A DNA stretch of 60,037 nucleotides from positions 1 to 60,037 of the forward strand of contig JAFZDX010000064.1 in the NCBI GenBank assembly GCA_017560985.1. The letters are read 5' to 3'. This DNA comes from Oscillospiraceae bacterium. GTDB taxonomy: Bacteria; Bacillota; Clostridia; Oscillospirales; Ruminococcaceae. Of this stretch, positions 16,906 to 26,458 are shown piece by piece; position 1 is the first letter of the stretch; each line of letters opens with the position of its first letter. Under the pieces are notes generated by a model. It saw only the letters and a program-made list of their open reading frames with translations. It did not search any database and was not told where the DNA came from. The translations under genes and the position numbers were made by a program.

Positions 16906-18288
16906 TTAGAATCTGAAATAGATAAATGGGTTGTATGTGCTGTCTACCAGATATGCCACACTCAGCAGGAAAATAGCTGTCAGCACAGGAATCATAACCA
17001 CATTGTTGTTTTTATATTTTTCGTAGAATCTTATTGTAAGCGGTGTAGAACACAGAATACCCACCAGGATTGAAACAAAATAGTTTCTGAAATAGTAACC
17101 GGCGCTTATACCGCCAGAGAAGGAGAACATTTTTACAATGAATCTGCCCAGCATACCCAGGTCAGTAATATAGAAAATTGCCCAGCCCACTGCGATTGTC
17201 AGCAGTGCATAAACTCTTGCAGGCACAGGGTGTTTTTTCAGCCAATCCAGCAGGAACATTTTTTCAATGGCAAGCAGGGCGAAGTAGTACAGACCCCACA
17301 GCATAAAGTTCCAGTCAGCACCGTGCCAGAAACCTGTCAGGAACCATACCACCAGCATATTCAGAATCTGTCTTTTCAGGCCTTTTCTGTTACCGCCAAG
17401 TGGAATGTAAACATATTCCCTGAACCAGCCGGACAGTGTCATATGCCATCTGCGCCAGAATTCTGTTACACTTTTTGAAATGTATGGCAGGTTGAAGTTC
17501 TGTGGAAAGTCAAAGCCCAGCATTTTGCCCAGACCGATAGCCATCAGTGAATAACCTGAAAAGTCAAAATAAATCTGCAGCGAATAGGCTATAATACCCA
17601 GCCAGGCCAGCGGTGTGGATACAACGCCAAAGCCCATTGTTTCAATATCAGTCCACAGGGCGCCTACATTGTTTGCAATCAGCACCTTTTTGCCCAGACC
17701 AAAGATAAACAGTTTGATACCTTCGTTGATGCCATCCAGTGTGATTCTGCCTTCGTGTGTGTTCAGCTTTTCATTGATGTCAGAATACAGAACGATAGGG
17801 CCTGCAATCAGCTGTGGGAACATTGTAACAAATGCAGAGAAGTTGATAATATTCTTTTCAGCTGGCACTTTACCGCGGTAAACGTCTATTGTGTAAGACA
17901 TTGTCTGGAAAGTATAGAAACTGATGCCCAGCGGCAGCGGAATTCTCAGCAGCGGAATGCTTGTACCTGCAAAGTTATTGATATTGGAAATAAAGAAGTC
18001 AGTGTACTTGAAAAACATCAGGCTGCCCAGGTTAAAAATAACACTGCAGGCAAGCCCCCTGCGCATTTTCTTTATATCACCGCGATTTTTTTCAATGTAC
18101 TGTGATGAAAAAAAGTCTACAACCGTACTTGCTATCATAATAGGGAAGTATTTTACTTCACCCCAGGAGTAGAAAATAAGGCTGGCGATGGTAATAATGC
18201 CGTTTTTGTACTTGTAAGGTACTATATAGTAAATCAGTAAAACTACTGTCAGAAATCGGAACATAAAAAATATATTACTGAATATCAA
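16906..18288 (-). CDS. MBOAT family O-acyltransferase (AlgI-like)
   Basis: A 460-residue multi-spanning membrane-bound O-acyltransferase, with about ten hydrophobic segments. The AlgI/DltB signature FWRRWHMTLSGWFREYVYIP begins at residue 277, and the catalytic histidine is in WHGADW (His322). Such proteins pass acyl groups across the membrane to an external partner, here most likely the DHHW protein encoded next. The start codon is TTG with AGGAGG eight bases upstream. There are no dlt genes nearby, so D-alanylation is unlikely and O-acetylation of a surface glycan is the better guess. Confidence 0.9.
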   Translation of the reverse strand: MIFSNIFFMFRFLTVVLLIYYIVPYKYKNGIITIASLIFYSWGEVKYFPIMIASTVVDFFSSQYIEKNRGDIKKMRRGLACSVIFNLGSLMFFKYTDFFISNINNFAGTSIPLLRIPLPLGISFYTFQTMSYTIDVYRGKVPAEKNIINFSAFVTMFPQLIAGPIVLYSDINEKLNTHEGRITLDGINEGIKLFIFGLGKKVLIANNVGALWTDIETMGFGVVSTPLAWLGIIAYSLQIYFDFSGYSLMAIGLGKMLGFDFPQNFNLPYISKSVTEFWRRWHMTLSGWFREYVYIPLGGNRKGLKRQILNMLVVWFLTGFWHGADWNFMLWGLYYFALLAIEKMFLLDWLKKHPVPARVYALLTIAVGWAIFYITDLGMLGRFIVKMFSFSGGISAGYYFRNYFVSILVGILCSTPLTIRFYEKYKNNNVVMIPVLTAIFLLSVAYLVDSTYNPFIYFRF

Positions 18289-18446
18289 AAGTTTTACCTC
18301 CTTTAGATTATAAATTTATATATTTATTTTTAAATACAGCAAGTTATATTATACATATAAGCAAATTCATATTCAAGAATTATTTTATTAATTTTTCACT
18401 TATTTCACATTTTTTACCCATCTTTTACATAGTCCTATAAAAGACC

Positions 18447-18472
18447 AAAGAGAGGCGACTGCCTCTCTTTTG
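18447..18472 (-). terminator. Terminator of CGGC gene
   Basis: AAAGAGAGGC-GACT-GCCTCTCTTT stem-loop just after the stop codon of the minus-strand CGGC gene. Confidence 0.82.
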
Positions 18473-18487
18473 ATTTTATATGTATGA

Positions 18488-18829
18488 TTATTTTGCTTCG
18501 TGTGAATAATCCAGAATTCTGATGTTTTCACCCAGGTCTTTTGCAACAGTGTCCATCATTTTCTTTGCAAATGGGCAGGCAAAACCGATAGGTGTACCTT
18601 TAGTGATGCAGGTTGTAAAGCAGATTGTATCTGCACCGCGTTTTACCATTTCTCTTGCGCGCAGTACAGCTTTTTTACCTGGGCAACCGCCACAGTTGAT
18701 AAAACCAACAATTTTGATGTCTTCTTCAACACCGGTAAAAGAACCTTCTTTTTTAGCTACAGTTTTGAAGTCAACACTGCCAGGGCAGAAATCTTCAGTC
18801 TGCATACATCTGATAAATCCAACTTTCAT
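18488..18829 (-). CDS. CGGC domain-containing protein
   Basis: A 113-residue protein of the CGGC family, named from the CGGCPGKK motif (about 47-54). Additional cysteines at TEDFCPGS, TICFTTCITKG and GFACPF suggest a metal or Fe-S centre. Members are found mainly in anaerobes and have no proven biochemical role. The ATG has AGGTTTC upstream. It is a monocistronic unit with a terminator. Confidence 0.85.
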   Translation of the reverse strand: MKVGFIRCMQTEDFCPGSVDFKTVAKKEGSFTGVEEDIKIVGFINCGGCPGKKAVLRAREMVKRGADTICFTTCITKGTPIGFACPFAKKMMDTVAKDLGENIRILDYSHEAK

Positions 18830-18964
18830 ATGAAACCTCCGTTATATTTATATATGCCGAAGCAATTATATCATTGATAATATTGATATGCAATACAAAT
18901 AAGTAAAAAATAAAATAATACTGATTTAATTAAGAGTTTTGTAAAATACAATTTAGCCAAATAA

Positions 18965-18993
18965 AAAAGAGAGGTAAAAAACCTCTCTTTTAA
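18965..18993 (-). terminator. Terminator of DUF4358 lipoprotein gene
   Basis: AAAAGAGAGGT / ACCTCTCTTTT, 11-bp stem with an A5 loop, seven bases past the stop codon. Confidence 0.85.
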
Positions 18994-18999
18994 TCGCTA

Positions 19000-19497
19000 T
19001 TATTTGAATGCTTCTTCGATTGCTGCATCAACTGGTTCGTATGCTTTTGCTACGCCCTGGTCTTCTACAACCATTTCATCACCTGCGATAACCAGAACAA
19101 CTACATTGCCTTTAACTACGATTCTGCCTTCTTTTGCTTTTTCCAGCAGGGAACCTACATAGTTTTCGTTAGCTGCTACAATTTCAGCTTTTCTCTGTTC
19201 CAGTTTAGCTTTAACGTCTTCTACTTTGCCTTCTTTAGCTTCAACAACCATGATTACGTCAACACCTGGTGTGATTGGGCAGTAGGAACCTGCATAAGCT
19301 TCGTACATATCTTCGCTCAGACCGATAAAATCGATGTAATCCTGTGCGATTGGTGTGCTCATTCTGATTGGGTTTGCATCTTCGATTGTTTTTGCAACTG
19401 CAGCAACATCGTAAGATGCAGCTTCTTCACCGCCACCGCAAGCAACCATAGACAGTGCCATTACAGCAGCGAGAACAAAAGAAATAACTTTTTTCAT
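19000..19497 (-). CDS. DUF4358 lipoprotein
   Basis: A 165-residue exported lipoprotein. MKK, a hydrophobic run and the lipobox ...SMVAC place the lipidated cysteine at residue 20, followed by a GGGEEAA linker. The rest resembles the DUF4358 family common in Clostridia, with the typical AYAGSYCPITPGVDVIMVVEA pattern and a helical KAKLEQRKAEI segment. Function is unknown. The start at 19497 follows AAGGAGA; an upstream in-frame ATG at 19527 has no such site. The next gene on this strand, 77 bp upstream, encodes another small lipoprotein and may share its transcript. Confidence 0.82.
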   Translation of the reverse strand: MKKVISFVLAAVMALSMVACGGGEEAASYDVAAVAKTIEDANPIRMSTPIAQDYIDFIGLSEDMYEAYAGSYCPITPGVDVIMVVEAKEGKVEDVKAKLEQRKAEIVAANENYVGSLLEKAKEGRIVVKGNVVVLVIAGDEMVVEDQGVAKAYEPVDAAIEEAFK

Positions 19498-19574
19498 AAT
19501 ATTCTCCTTAATTTTTGACGATTTCATCTTTATTATACACTGTAAAAACGATGATAATCGTCGCTTTTGATAAT

Positions 19575-20036
19575 TTACTTAATATTTTCTACAATCACAA
19601 CTTCTGTGCTGCCACTGTTTGCGCTTTTCATTGCCTCAACAATAAGAGTTTTGAAATTGCCAGTAGATTCTGTTGCGCCTGCAACAATGTCAACAGATGT
19701 GATTTTACCGCTTTCAAGGAACTGATTAATCAGGTCTTTATTGTATTTTGCAGGGTATGTACCAACCATCTGTTCCATTTCAGATTTGTAGCTTTCATCT
19801 TCGCTTTTCAGCTGTTCTTTTTCGTTTACAGAGTCAAATACAACTTCATTCAGTTCACCGTCAGCAATAGTCACTTCAACATAGTCTTTCCAGCCGTTTG
19901 CATCAAACTGTGCAAATTCAGCACGGTATGTACCATCTGTAAATTTGGCAGATCTTATCTGCTCTTCACTACAGCCGGTAAAAGCACCCATTGCAAACAC
20001 TGCAGTCAGTGCCAATGAAATCAACTTTTTCATCAT
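19575..20036 (-). CDS. FMN-binding domain lipoprotein
   Basis: A 153-residue exported protein. MMKK, a hydrophobic segment and the lipobox FTGC give a lipidated Cys22. The mature part is a single FMN-binding (FMN_bind) domain, with DGTYRAEF at the start and DIVAGATEST at 116-125. The GAT-x-S/T sequence fits the acceptor motif to which ApbE-type transferases attach FMN through a threonine phosphoester, here probably Thr122. Related single-domain lipoproteins include PplA of Gram-positive extracellular electron transfer. It is divergent from a Gx transporter gene. No apbE or Ndh2 gene lies in the window, so an electron-transfer role is inferred. Confidence 0.83.
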   Translation of the reverse strand: MMKKLISLALTAVFAMGAFTGCSEEQIRSAKFTDGTYRAEFAQFDANGWKDYVEVTIADGELNEVVFDSVNEKEQLKSEDESYKSEMEQMVGTYPAKYNKDLINQFLESGKITSVDIVAGATESTGNFKTLIVEAMKSANSGSTEVVIVENIK

Positions 20037-20221
20037 TTTTCTTCCTTATATATTATTTTTTAGATATAACATATCAAAGCGCGTAATCATGCATTAAAAA
20101 TATATCACAAAACATATTCAAATGTCAAATAAAGCTCATTTTTGTAATTAAAATGTTACTTGGTTATCACAAACTGTTTGTTTTGTAAATGTTATGTAAA
20201 AATTAGTTTTACATATAAAAC

Positions 20222-20250
20222 TTGACATTATTATAATACTCTTTTAAAAT
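20222..20250 (+). promoter_or_regulatory. Promoter of Gx transporter gene
   Basis: TTGACA (20222-20227), 17 bp, TAAAAT (20245-20250), in the divergent gap between the FMN-binding lipoprotein and Gx transporter genes. Confidence 0.7.
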
Positions 20251-20307
20251 AATAAAGATAAGTTGTATTTTACACATTTGTATTCATATATATTTAAGGA
20301 GTTTATC

Positions 20308-20820
20308 TTGAACAGAAGATATAATAAAACAAGAAAAACCACCACAATGGGTCTGCTGTTTGCATTGGCTATGGTGTTATCTTTTGTAGAAGGCACAATA
20401 GTTCCTTTCTTTGGTCTGCCACCGGGGGTAAAGCTTGGTCTGTCAAACATTGTTGTTATGTACTGCATGGTGTATTTGGGCGGTGGCAGTGCTTTTCAGC
20501 TGGCATTGCTGAAAGGCTTTTTCGGTTTCCTTACCCGTGGTGCAACAGGCGGTTTCCTGGCTACAATGGGTGGTGTGTTCTCTGTGGCGGTAATGTTTGT
20601 GCTGCAGAAATTATTTGGTGATAAAGTAAATTATTACACCCTTTCAGTGTTTGGTGCTCTGTTTCACAATGTAGGTCAGCTGGTTGGTGTATCATTTATT
20701 TTCGGCTCTGCCTTTGCTATGGGGTACTTTCCGGCTCTTGCTATATCAGCTATTCCAATGGGGCTTGTAACAGGTGCAATACTTAAAGTGGTTATTCCTG
20801 CGCTGAAAAGACTGGGCTGA
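20308..20820 (+). CDS. Gx transporter family membrane protein
   Basis: A 170-residue hydrophobic protein of the Gx_transp family, also named heptaprenyl diphosphate synthase component I and related to EetB of the flavin-based electron-transfer locus. It shows about five membrane segments and the family pattern VEGTIVPFFGLPPGVKLGLSN, then GGGSAFQLALLKGFFGFL and GFLATMGG. It looks like an ECF-type substrate-binding component. The start is TTG at 20308 with AAGGAG upstream. The divergent FMN-binding lipoprotein supports a link to quinone or flavin redox. Confidence 0.82.
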   Translation: MNRRYNKTRKTTTMGLLFALAMVLSFVEGTIVPFFGLPPGVKLGLSNIVVMYCMVYLGGGSAFQLALLKGFFGFLTRGATGGFLATMGGVFSVAVMFVLQKLFGDKVNYYTLSVFGALFHNVGQLVGVSFIFGSAFAMGYFPALAISAIPMGLVTGAILKVVIPALKRLG

Positions 20821-20853
20821 TTTGCATAATTTGTAAAAAAATTGTTAAAACTA

Positions 20854-20882
20854 TTGAAAAGGTTTTCTCAAAGATATATAAT
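20854..20882 (+). promoter_or_regulatory. Promoter of groES-groEL
   Basis: TTGAAA (20854-20859), 17 bp, TATAAT (20877-20882). The CIRCE-like repeat starts three bases after the -10. Confidence 0.82.
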
Positions 20883-20885
20883 TTA

Positions 20886-20912
20886 TTAGCAGTCTGAAAT
20901 AATGACTGCTAA
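20886..20912 (+). promoter_or_regulatory. CIRCE-like operator of groESL (HrcA site)
   Basis: TTAGCAGTC-N9-GACTGCTAA, a perfect 9-bp inverted repeat with the CIRCE spacer. Each half differs from classical TTAGCACTC/GAGTGCTAA at one symmetrical position. Confidence 0.88.
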
Positions 20913-20961
20913 TTCTATAATTGTTTAAAAATTTCATTTATATAAAAGGAGATGTTCTGTA

Positions 20962-21246
20962 ATGAAAATCAGACCATTGTTTAACAGAGTTGTTCTCAAA
21001 AAAGCAGAAAAAGAACAGACAACAAAATCCGGCCTTATCCTGTCTGCCAATGTAGCTGATGATATGCCTTGCTACGAAGTTGTGGCAGTAGGTCCTGGCA
21101 TTATGCAGGATGGTGCTGTGCAGCCTGTTTCACTTAAAGTGGGCGAAAAAGTATACATCGGTAAATACAGTGGAAACGCAGTGAAACTGGACGGCGTAGA
21201 ATACTTTATCGTAGAAGAAAACGACGTACTGGCAGTAATTGAATAA
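20962..21246 (+). CDS. groS: Co-chaperonin GroES
   Basis: A 94-residue Hsp10, the heptameric lid of GroEL. IRPLFNRVVLKKAEKE at the start, the mobile loop TTKSGLILSAN that docks on GroEL, and GEKVYIGKYSGNAVKLDG are diagnostic. AAAGGAG precedes the ATG. It is 16 bp upstream of groEL in one operon under the CIRCE-like operator. Confidence 0.97.
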   Translation: MKIRPLFNRVVLKKAEKEQTTKSGLILSANVADDMPCYEVVAVGPGIMQDGAVQPVSLKVGEKVYIGKYSGNAVKLDGVEYFIVEENDVLAVIE

Positions 21247-21259
21247 AAGGGGTATCTGA

Positions 21260-22888
<1,629 letters not shown>

Positions 22889-22903
22889 TCTTTTCCTCTA
22901 TAT

Positions 22904-22980
22904 GCCTCCCTTGTTAAAGGGAGGGGGACCACCGTTGGTGATGGAGGGATTCTGCCCAGACATCCCGATGTGAATTCTTA
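22904..22980. repeat. Intergenic palindromic repeat, copy A
   Basis: GCCTCCCTTGTTAAAGGGAG, then GGGACCACCG, then GGAGGGATTCT, with an internal CTCCCTT/AAGGGAG hairpin. A related sequence follows pcrA at 43165. This type is scattered in many gut Clostridia genomes and is probably a small non-coding mobile or REP-like element. Confidence 0.7.
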
Positions 22981-22993
22981 AGATTTAATTAAT

Positions 22994-23030
22994 AAAGTTC
23001 CACTGTTATTGTGCAGTGGAACTTTTTGTT
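22994..23030 (+). terminator. Terminator of groESL
   Basis: AAAGTTCCACTG / CAGTGGAACTTT, 12-bp stem followed by T tract. Confidence 0.9.
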
Positions 23031-23088
23031 TTATAATATAATTGAAAGAAAAAATTTCTTTTATATGAACTGGAAGGAGAAAGTATAT

Positions 23089-23478
23089 ATGGGCAACAGC
23101 AGATTATCCAATGTAATAAAGGTTATATTTGCTATAATCGTTTTGTTGTGGGGATATACTGTTTTTTCTCTCAGACACACAGAAAAAATAATACCGCAGT
23201 CAGATATATATTCAAAAATAGAGATTAACAGCGCCTTAAACACTGCTGCAAGACATTTTTTGCCAATTCTCACAGAGTGTAAAGTCACGAAGCTTTACTA
23301 TGATGAAGACTGGAATATAAACAGGGGCGGCGATAAGGATACCATCACAGTGTTTTGTGATTTTGAAGTTATGTATGATACACCTGTATGGGAAAAAGGA
23401 AATTCCTTGCACAGATGGTCATGGCATATGGAAAAAATCTGCGGCATATGGATAGTAACCAATTATGGCTTTGCCTGA
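23089..23478 (+). CDS. Membrane-anchored protein, unknown function
   Basis: A 129-residue protein with one membrane segment near the N-terminus (about 9-27) and an exported C-terminal domain rich in aromatic residues, ending WHMEKICGIWIVTNYGFA. I do not recognise the family; the pattern of a small beta-rich domain ending in a W-x-I-x-x-Y-G strand resembles NTF2-like domains but this is only an impression. The start is chosen for GGAAGGAGA upstream of the ATG. It is first in a three-gene cluster with two YfjL-like proteins, 24 bp before the next gene. Confidence 0.6.
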   Translation: MGNSRLSNVIKVIFAIIVLLWGYTVFSLRHTEKIIPQSDIYSKIEINSALNTAARHFLPILTECKVTKLYYDEDWNINRGGDKDTITVFCDFEVMYDTPVWEKGNSLHRWSWHMEKICGIWIVTNYGFA

Positions 23479-23502
23479 TAATATTTTGAAAGGAAAACTG
23501 AT

Positions 23503-24345
23503 ATGAAACAAAGTACTAAAAGGGTTTTAAAAGTTGTTGCCGGTATTTTGCTGGTGGCTGTAATTTCAGTTGCAATGTATTTTTACCTTGGATTTTTCGG
23601 AAATCCTGTTTCAAAACTTCTTATGAAAAATTCTGCTGAAAAATATGTAGCTGAAAATTACCCAGACTGCCATATTGAAAATGTGGGTTATAATTTTAAA
23701 GATGGCAGATATTTTGCCAATATTCAGAAAGAAGGAAGTGTTGACACAAATTTCTTTGTTTATGCTGACTGGCTGGGAAACATCAGTTACGACAGCTATG
23801 AAAGCTATGTAACATCCGGCCACAACACTGCCAACCGTATGATGCTGGAATATCGCGACATGCTGGAAAATGCTGTTCCAAAGCAGGATGTGGATTATAC
23901 TATCGATATTTTCTATGGAGATATTCTTAATGATTACTATGGCAAAGAATTCCACAAACTTAATGCATACGATGCTGCTTATATGCCGCAGGAAGAAATC
24001 ATACTTGATAAACAGTATGATTACACCGACATAGGCTATAAATACGGCTATGTGTGCCTTTATGTGTGGGATGAAAATGTTTCTGTATCCCGTGCTGCAG
24101 AAATCCTGCTGGATGTAAAACAGCGTCTGGATTCACAGAATATTGGTTTTTACTGTATTGATTTTGTTCTTAAGCTACCAAAGAATGAAGATGGTACTCC
24201 AAATGATGACGACAGGCAGATAAATATGGATTATTTCCTGTGGGACGATATTTATGCTGATGGCCTGGAAGAAAGAATACAGACCGCCCACGATGAACTT
24301 ACAGCCTATTATGCTAAACTGGATGCGGAAAAGAAGGAGTATTAG
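23503..24345 (+). CDS. YfjL-like membrane-anchored protein
   Basis: A 280-residue protein with a single N-terminal membrane anchor (about 9-31) and a large outside domain. After the anchor comes GNPVSKLLMKNSAEKYVAEN and YPDCHIENV, the GNP-(x)n-Y-YP-D pattern of the YfjL-like N-terminal domain. The next gene carries the same pattern and a third relative lies at about 50.3-51.2 kb. Function is unknown in the family as far as I know. AAAGGAAA precedes the ATG. The frame overlaps nothing and the codon use matches its neighbours. Confidence 0.68.
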   Translation: MKQSTKRVLKVVAGILLVAVISVAMYFYLGFFGNPVSKLLMKNSAEKYVAENYPDCHIENVGYNFKDGRYFANIQKEGSVDTNFFVYADWLGNISYDSYESYVTSGHNTANRMMLEYRDMLENAVPKQDVDYTIDIFYGDILNDYYGKEFHKLNAYDAAYMPQEEIILDKQYDYTDIGYKYGYVCLYVWDENVSVSRAAEILLDVKQRLDSQNIGFYCIDFVLKLPKNEDGTPNDDDRQINMDYFLWDDIYADGLEERIQTAHDELTAYYAKLDAEKKEY

Positions 24346-24347
24346 TT

Positions 24348-24659
24348 GTGAGTAAAAAGACTAAACTCAAATTACTACTTTCAGCAGTTACTTTGTTTGT
24401 GGCTATTACTGCTTATTCTGTCTTTTTGGGTAATCCACTGTTTGAATATTTTGCCGGTAATACAGCAAACAGATATATAGCTGACAGTTACCCTGGCTGT
24501 TATATTTCTGAAATAACATACGATATATTCGGAATATTCGGCGGTTATAGGGCGATAATTAAATCCGAAGACAACGTGTCTTTTGAAAAAACAGTTTATA
24601 TGGATTTAACAGGGCTTACAGTAAATCAGAAAGCAATGAAATTCTTTTATACAGAATAG
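24348..24659 (+). CDS. Short YfjL-like membrane-anchored protein
   Basis: A 103-residue protein from a GTG start three bases after the previous stop, with AAGGAG upstream. One membrane anchor (about 7-24), then GNPLFEYFAGNTANRYIADS and YPGCYISEI, parallel to the previous product. It looks like a shortened duplicate holding only the N-terminal domain. It is the last gene of the cluster before a strong terminator. Confidence 0.65.
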   Translation: MSKKTKLKLLLSAVTLFVAITAYSVFLGNPLFEYFAGNTANRYIADSYPGCYISEITYDIFGIFGGYRAIIKSEDNVSFEKTVYMDLTGLTVNQKAMKFFYTE

Positions 24660-24661
24660 TA

Positions 24662-24692
24662 AAAAAGTGAGGTCATATGACCTCACTTTTTA
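24662..24692. terminator. Bidirectional terminator
   Basis: AAAAGTGAGGTCAT / ATGACCTCACTTTT, perfect 28-bp palindrome with T runs on both strands, between convergent genes. Confidence 0.9.
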
Positions 24693-24702
24693 TATGTAAT
24701 TA

Positions 24703-25779
24703 TTAACCATTTACAACTGTAACTGTGTTGTATGCAAAGTCTGTTTCGTGTCTTTCCACAACTTCCATAATTTTCAGATTTACCTTTTCTTTCAGTGCCA
24801 GATGTGCAGGACCTGGGATAGGGTAAGAGTTGTAGCTGATTTTTACATCCAGGCTGGATGCAGAGAAATTATCAAATTTAACCAGCAGGGAATCTGTTTT
24901 TATTTCTTCAAACTGAGACAGTTCGTTGTATATATCGTCAATAACTTTCTGCAGTGTTTCTCTTGTTGTAGAGTACAGCAGACCGATGATGATATTTGTT
25001 TTTCTGAAATTCATCTTTGTCCAGTTTGTAACACTGCTGCTACCCAGCTGACTGTTTGGCACAGAAATCAGCGCGTTGTCAAATGTTCTGATTTTTGTTG
25101 AACGGAAGTTCATTTCTTCAACAATACCTTCCATACCGCCTACTGCAATCCAGTCACCCATGGCAAATGGTTTGTCCAGAATAATTGTTATACCAGCCAT
25201 AAAGTTTGATGCTATATCCTGTGCAGCCAGTGCAAATGTCAGACCGCCAAGACCCAGACCGGTAATCAGACCGGTTACGTCATAACCGAATTCTTCCACA
25301 ATAATAACCACTGTAAACACCATAACCAGTGCTTTTGCAATTTTTGTAAAGAATGTAACTATTGTTTGGTTTACACCGCCCAGCTTTTCACCTATGTTGT
25401 CCACCAGGTCAGGAATGTTGCCTATAAGGTTCTGGATTGAAACGCTTATCATCAGCATCAGCGCAATTCGCAGTACCATTGTCATAAAGTTTACCACAGC
25501 CACTTTAACGATGGCATTCAGTGGCAGTGCTGTTACAGCAAAATACACACCTGCAATTTTAATAAAATTTGTCAGTGGTTTTGCAAAGCTGTTTTTAAAT
25601 GCGTTATGCACTTTTTCGCTTTTGTTTTTGAACAGTAATCTGGCAATAAATCCCAGTATCTTTTCAGCCATTTTTGATGCTATAACAGCGGCAACATAAA
25701 TCGCCAGTGCAGTTACAAGCTTTATAGCAATATGTGGCAGATATGATGTGCCAAATATAGTTTCAAGTAAATTGTACAT
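24703..25779 (-). CDS. Mechanosensitive ion channel, MscS family
   Basis: A 358-residue small-conductance mechanosensitive channel, which opens on membrane tension to release solutes. Several hydrophobic helices precede the pore-lining TM3-like segment (GLGLGGLTFALAAQDIASNFMAG), which is the MscS hallmark, followed by the beta domain DWIAVGGMEGIVEEMNFRSTKIRTFDN. GGAGG precedes the ATG at 25779; the frame extends 13 codons upstream without a start signal. Divergent from the NUDIX operon. Confidence 0.92.
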   Translation of the reverse strand: MYNLLETIFGTSYLPHIAIKLVTALAIYVAAVIASKMAEKILGFIARLLFKNKSEKVHNAFKNSFAKPLTNFIKIAGVYFAVTALPLNAIVKVAVVNFMTMVLRIALMLMISVSIQNLIGNIPDLVDNIGEKLGGVNQTIVTFFTKIAKALVMVFTVVIIVEEFGYDVTGLITGLGLGGLTFALAAQDIASNFMAGITIILDKPFAMGDWIAVGGMEGIVEEMNFRSTKIRTFDNALISVPNSQLGSSSVTNWTKMNFRKTNIIIGLLYSTTRETLQKVIDDIYNELSQFEEIKTDSLLVKFDNFSASSLDVKISYNSYPIPGPAHLALKEKVNLKIMEVVERHETDFAYNTVTVVNG

Positions 25780-25851
25780 TACTATACCTCCAATCTTTTC
25801 TGCAAAATAATATATCACTTTAATTAAAAATAGTAAAGAGAAACCATTTTG

Positions 25852-25880
25852 TTGTCCGCACAGGCAAAATATTGTATAAT
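25852..25880 (+). promoter_or_regulatory. Promoter of NUDIX operon
   Basis: TTGTCC (25852-25857), 17 bp, TATAAT (25875-25880). Confidence 0.65.
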
Positions 25881-25910
25881 GAAATAAATATATGTTTTAA
25901 AGGTGAATCA

Positions 25911-26438
25911 ATGGAACAGTTTGATATTTATGATATAAACAGACAGAAAACCCCCAGAAAGGGAATAAGGGGAGAAAAAACAGCCAGTGGCGATATGCGC
26001 CTGGTTGTTCATATCTGCATATTCAATTCAAAAGGTCAGATGCTTATACAGCATCGCCAGCCCTTCAAAAAAGGCTGGTCAGGTCTGTGGGATATTTCTG
26101 TTGGTGGCAGTGCCATTGCAGGTGATGATTCAAGACAGGCCGCAGAAAGGGAAATCAGGGAAGAACTGGGGCTGGATTTAGCCATAACACACCGCCCGAA
26201 TTTCAACATAAATTTTGATGACGGTTTTGACGATTTTTATCTGGTGGACTGGGATGGAAGCATAGATGATTTGAATCTCCAGTATGAAGAAGTTGAAAGT
26301 GTAAAATGGGCTGACAGACAGGAAATACTTTCAATGATTTCAGATGGTACTTTTGTGCCATATTACCCATCGCTTATAAATATGATTTTTGATATGAAAA
26401 ACAGCCCTGTTAAATACGGCGCCCATTTCAGGGAATAA
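25911..26438 (+). CDS. NUDIX hydrolase
   Basis: A 175-residue NUDIX protein that cleaves nucleoside-diphosphate-linked or similar compounds. The NUDIX box core is REIREELGL with the leading glycine in ISVGGSAIAG, close to canonical. The N-terminal RLVVHICIFNSKGQMLIQHRQPFKKGWSGLWD is like the isopentenyl-diphosphate isomerase-like subgroup. AAAGGTG lies six bases before the ATG. First gene of a five-gene string ending in a phosphotransferase. Substrate not predictable. Confidence 0.87.
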   Translation: MEQFDIYDINRQKTPRKGIRGEKTASGDMRLVVHICIFNSKGQMLIQHRQPFKKGWSGLWDISVGGSAIAGDDSRQAAEREIREELGLDLAITHRPNFNINFDDGFDDFYLVDWDGSIDDLNLQYEEVESVKWADRQEILSMISDGTFVPYYPSLINMIFDMKNSPVKYGAHFRE

Positions 26439-26458
26439 TAACAGGGGTGATAAAGATA

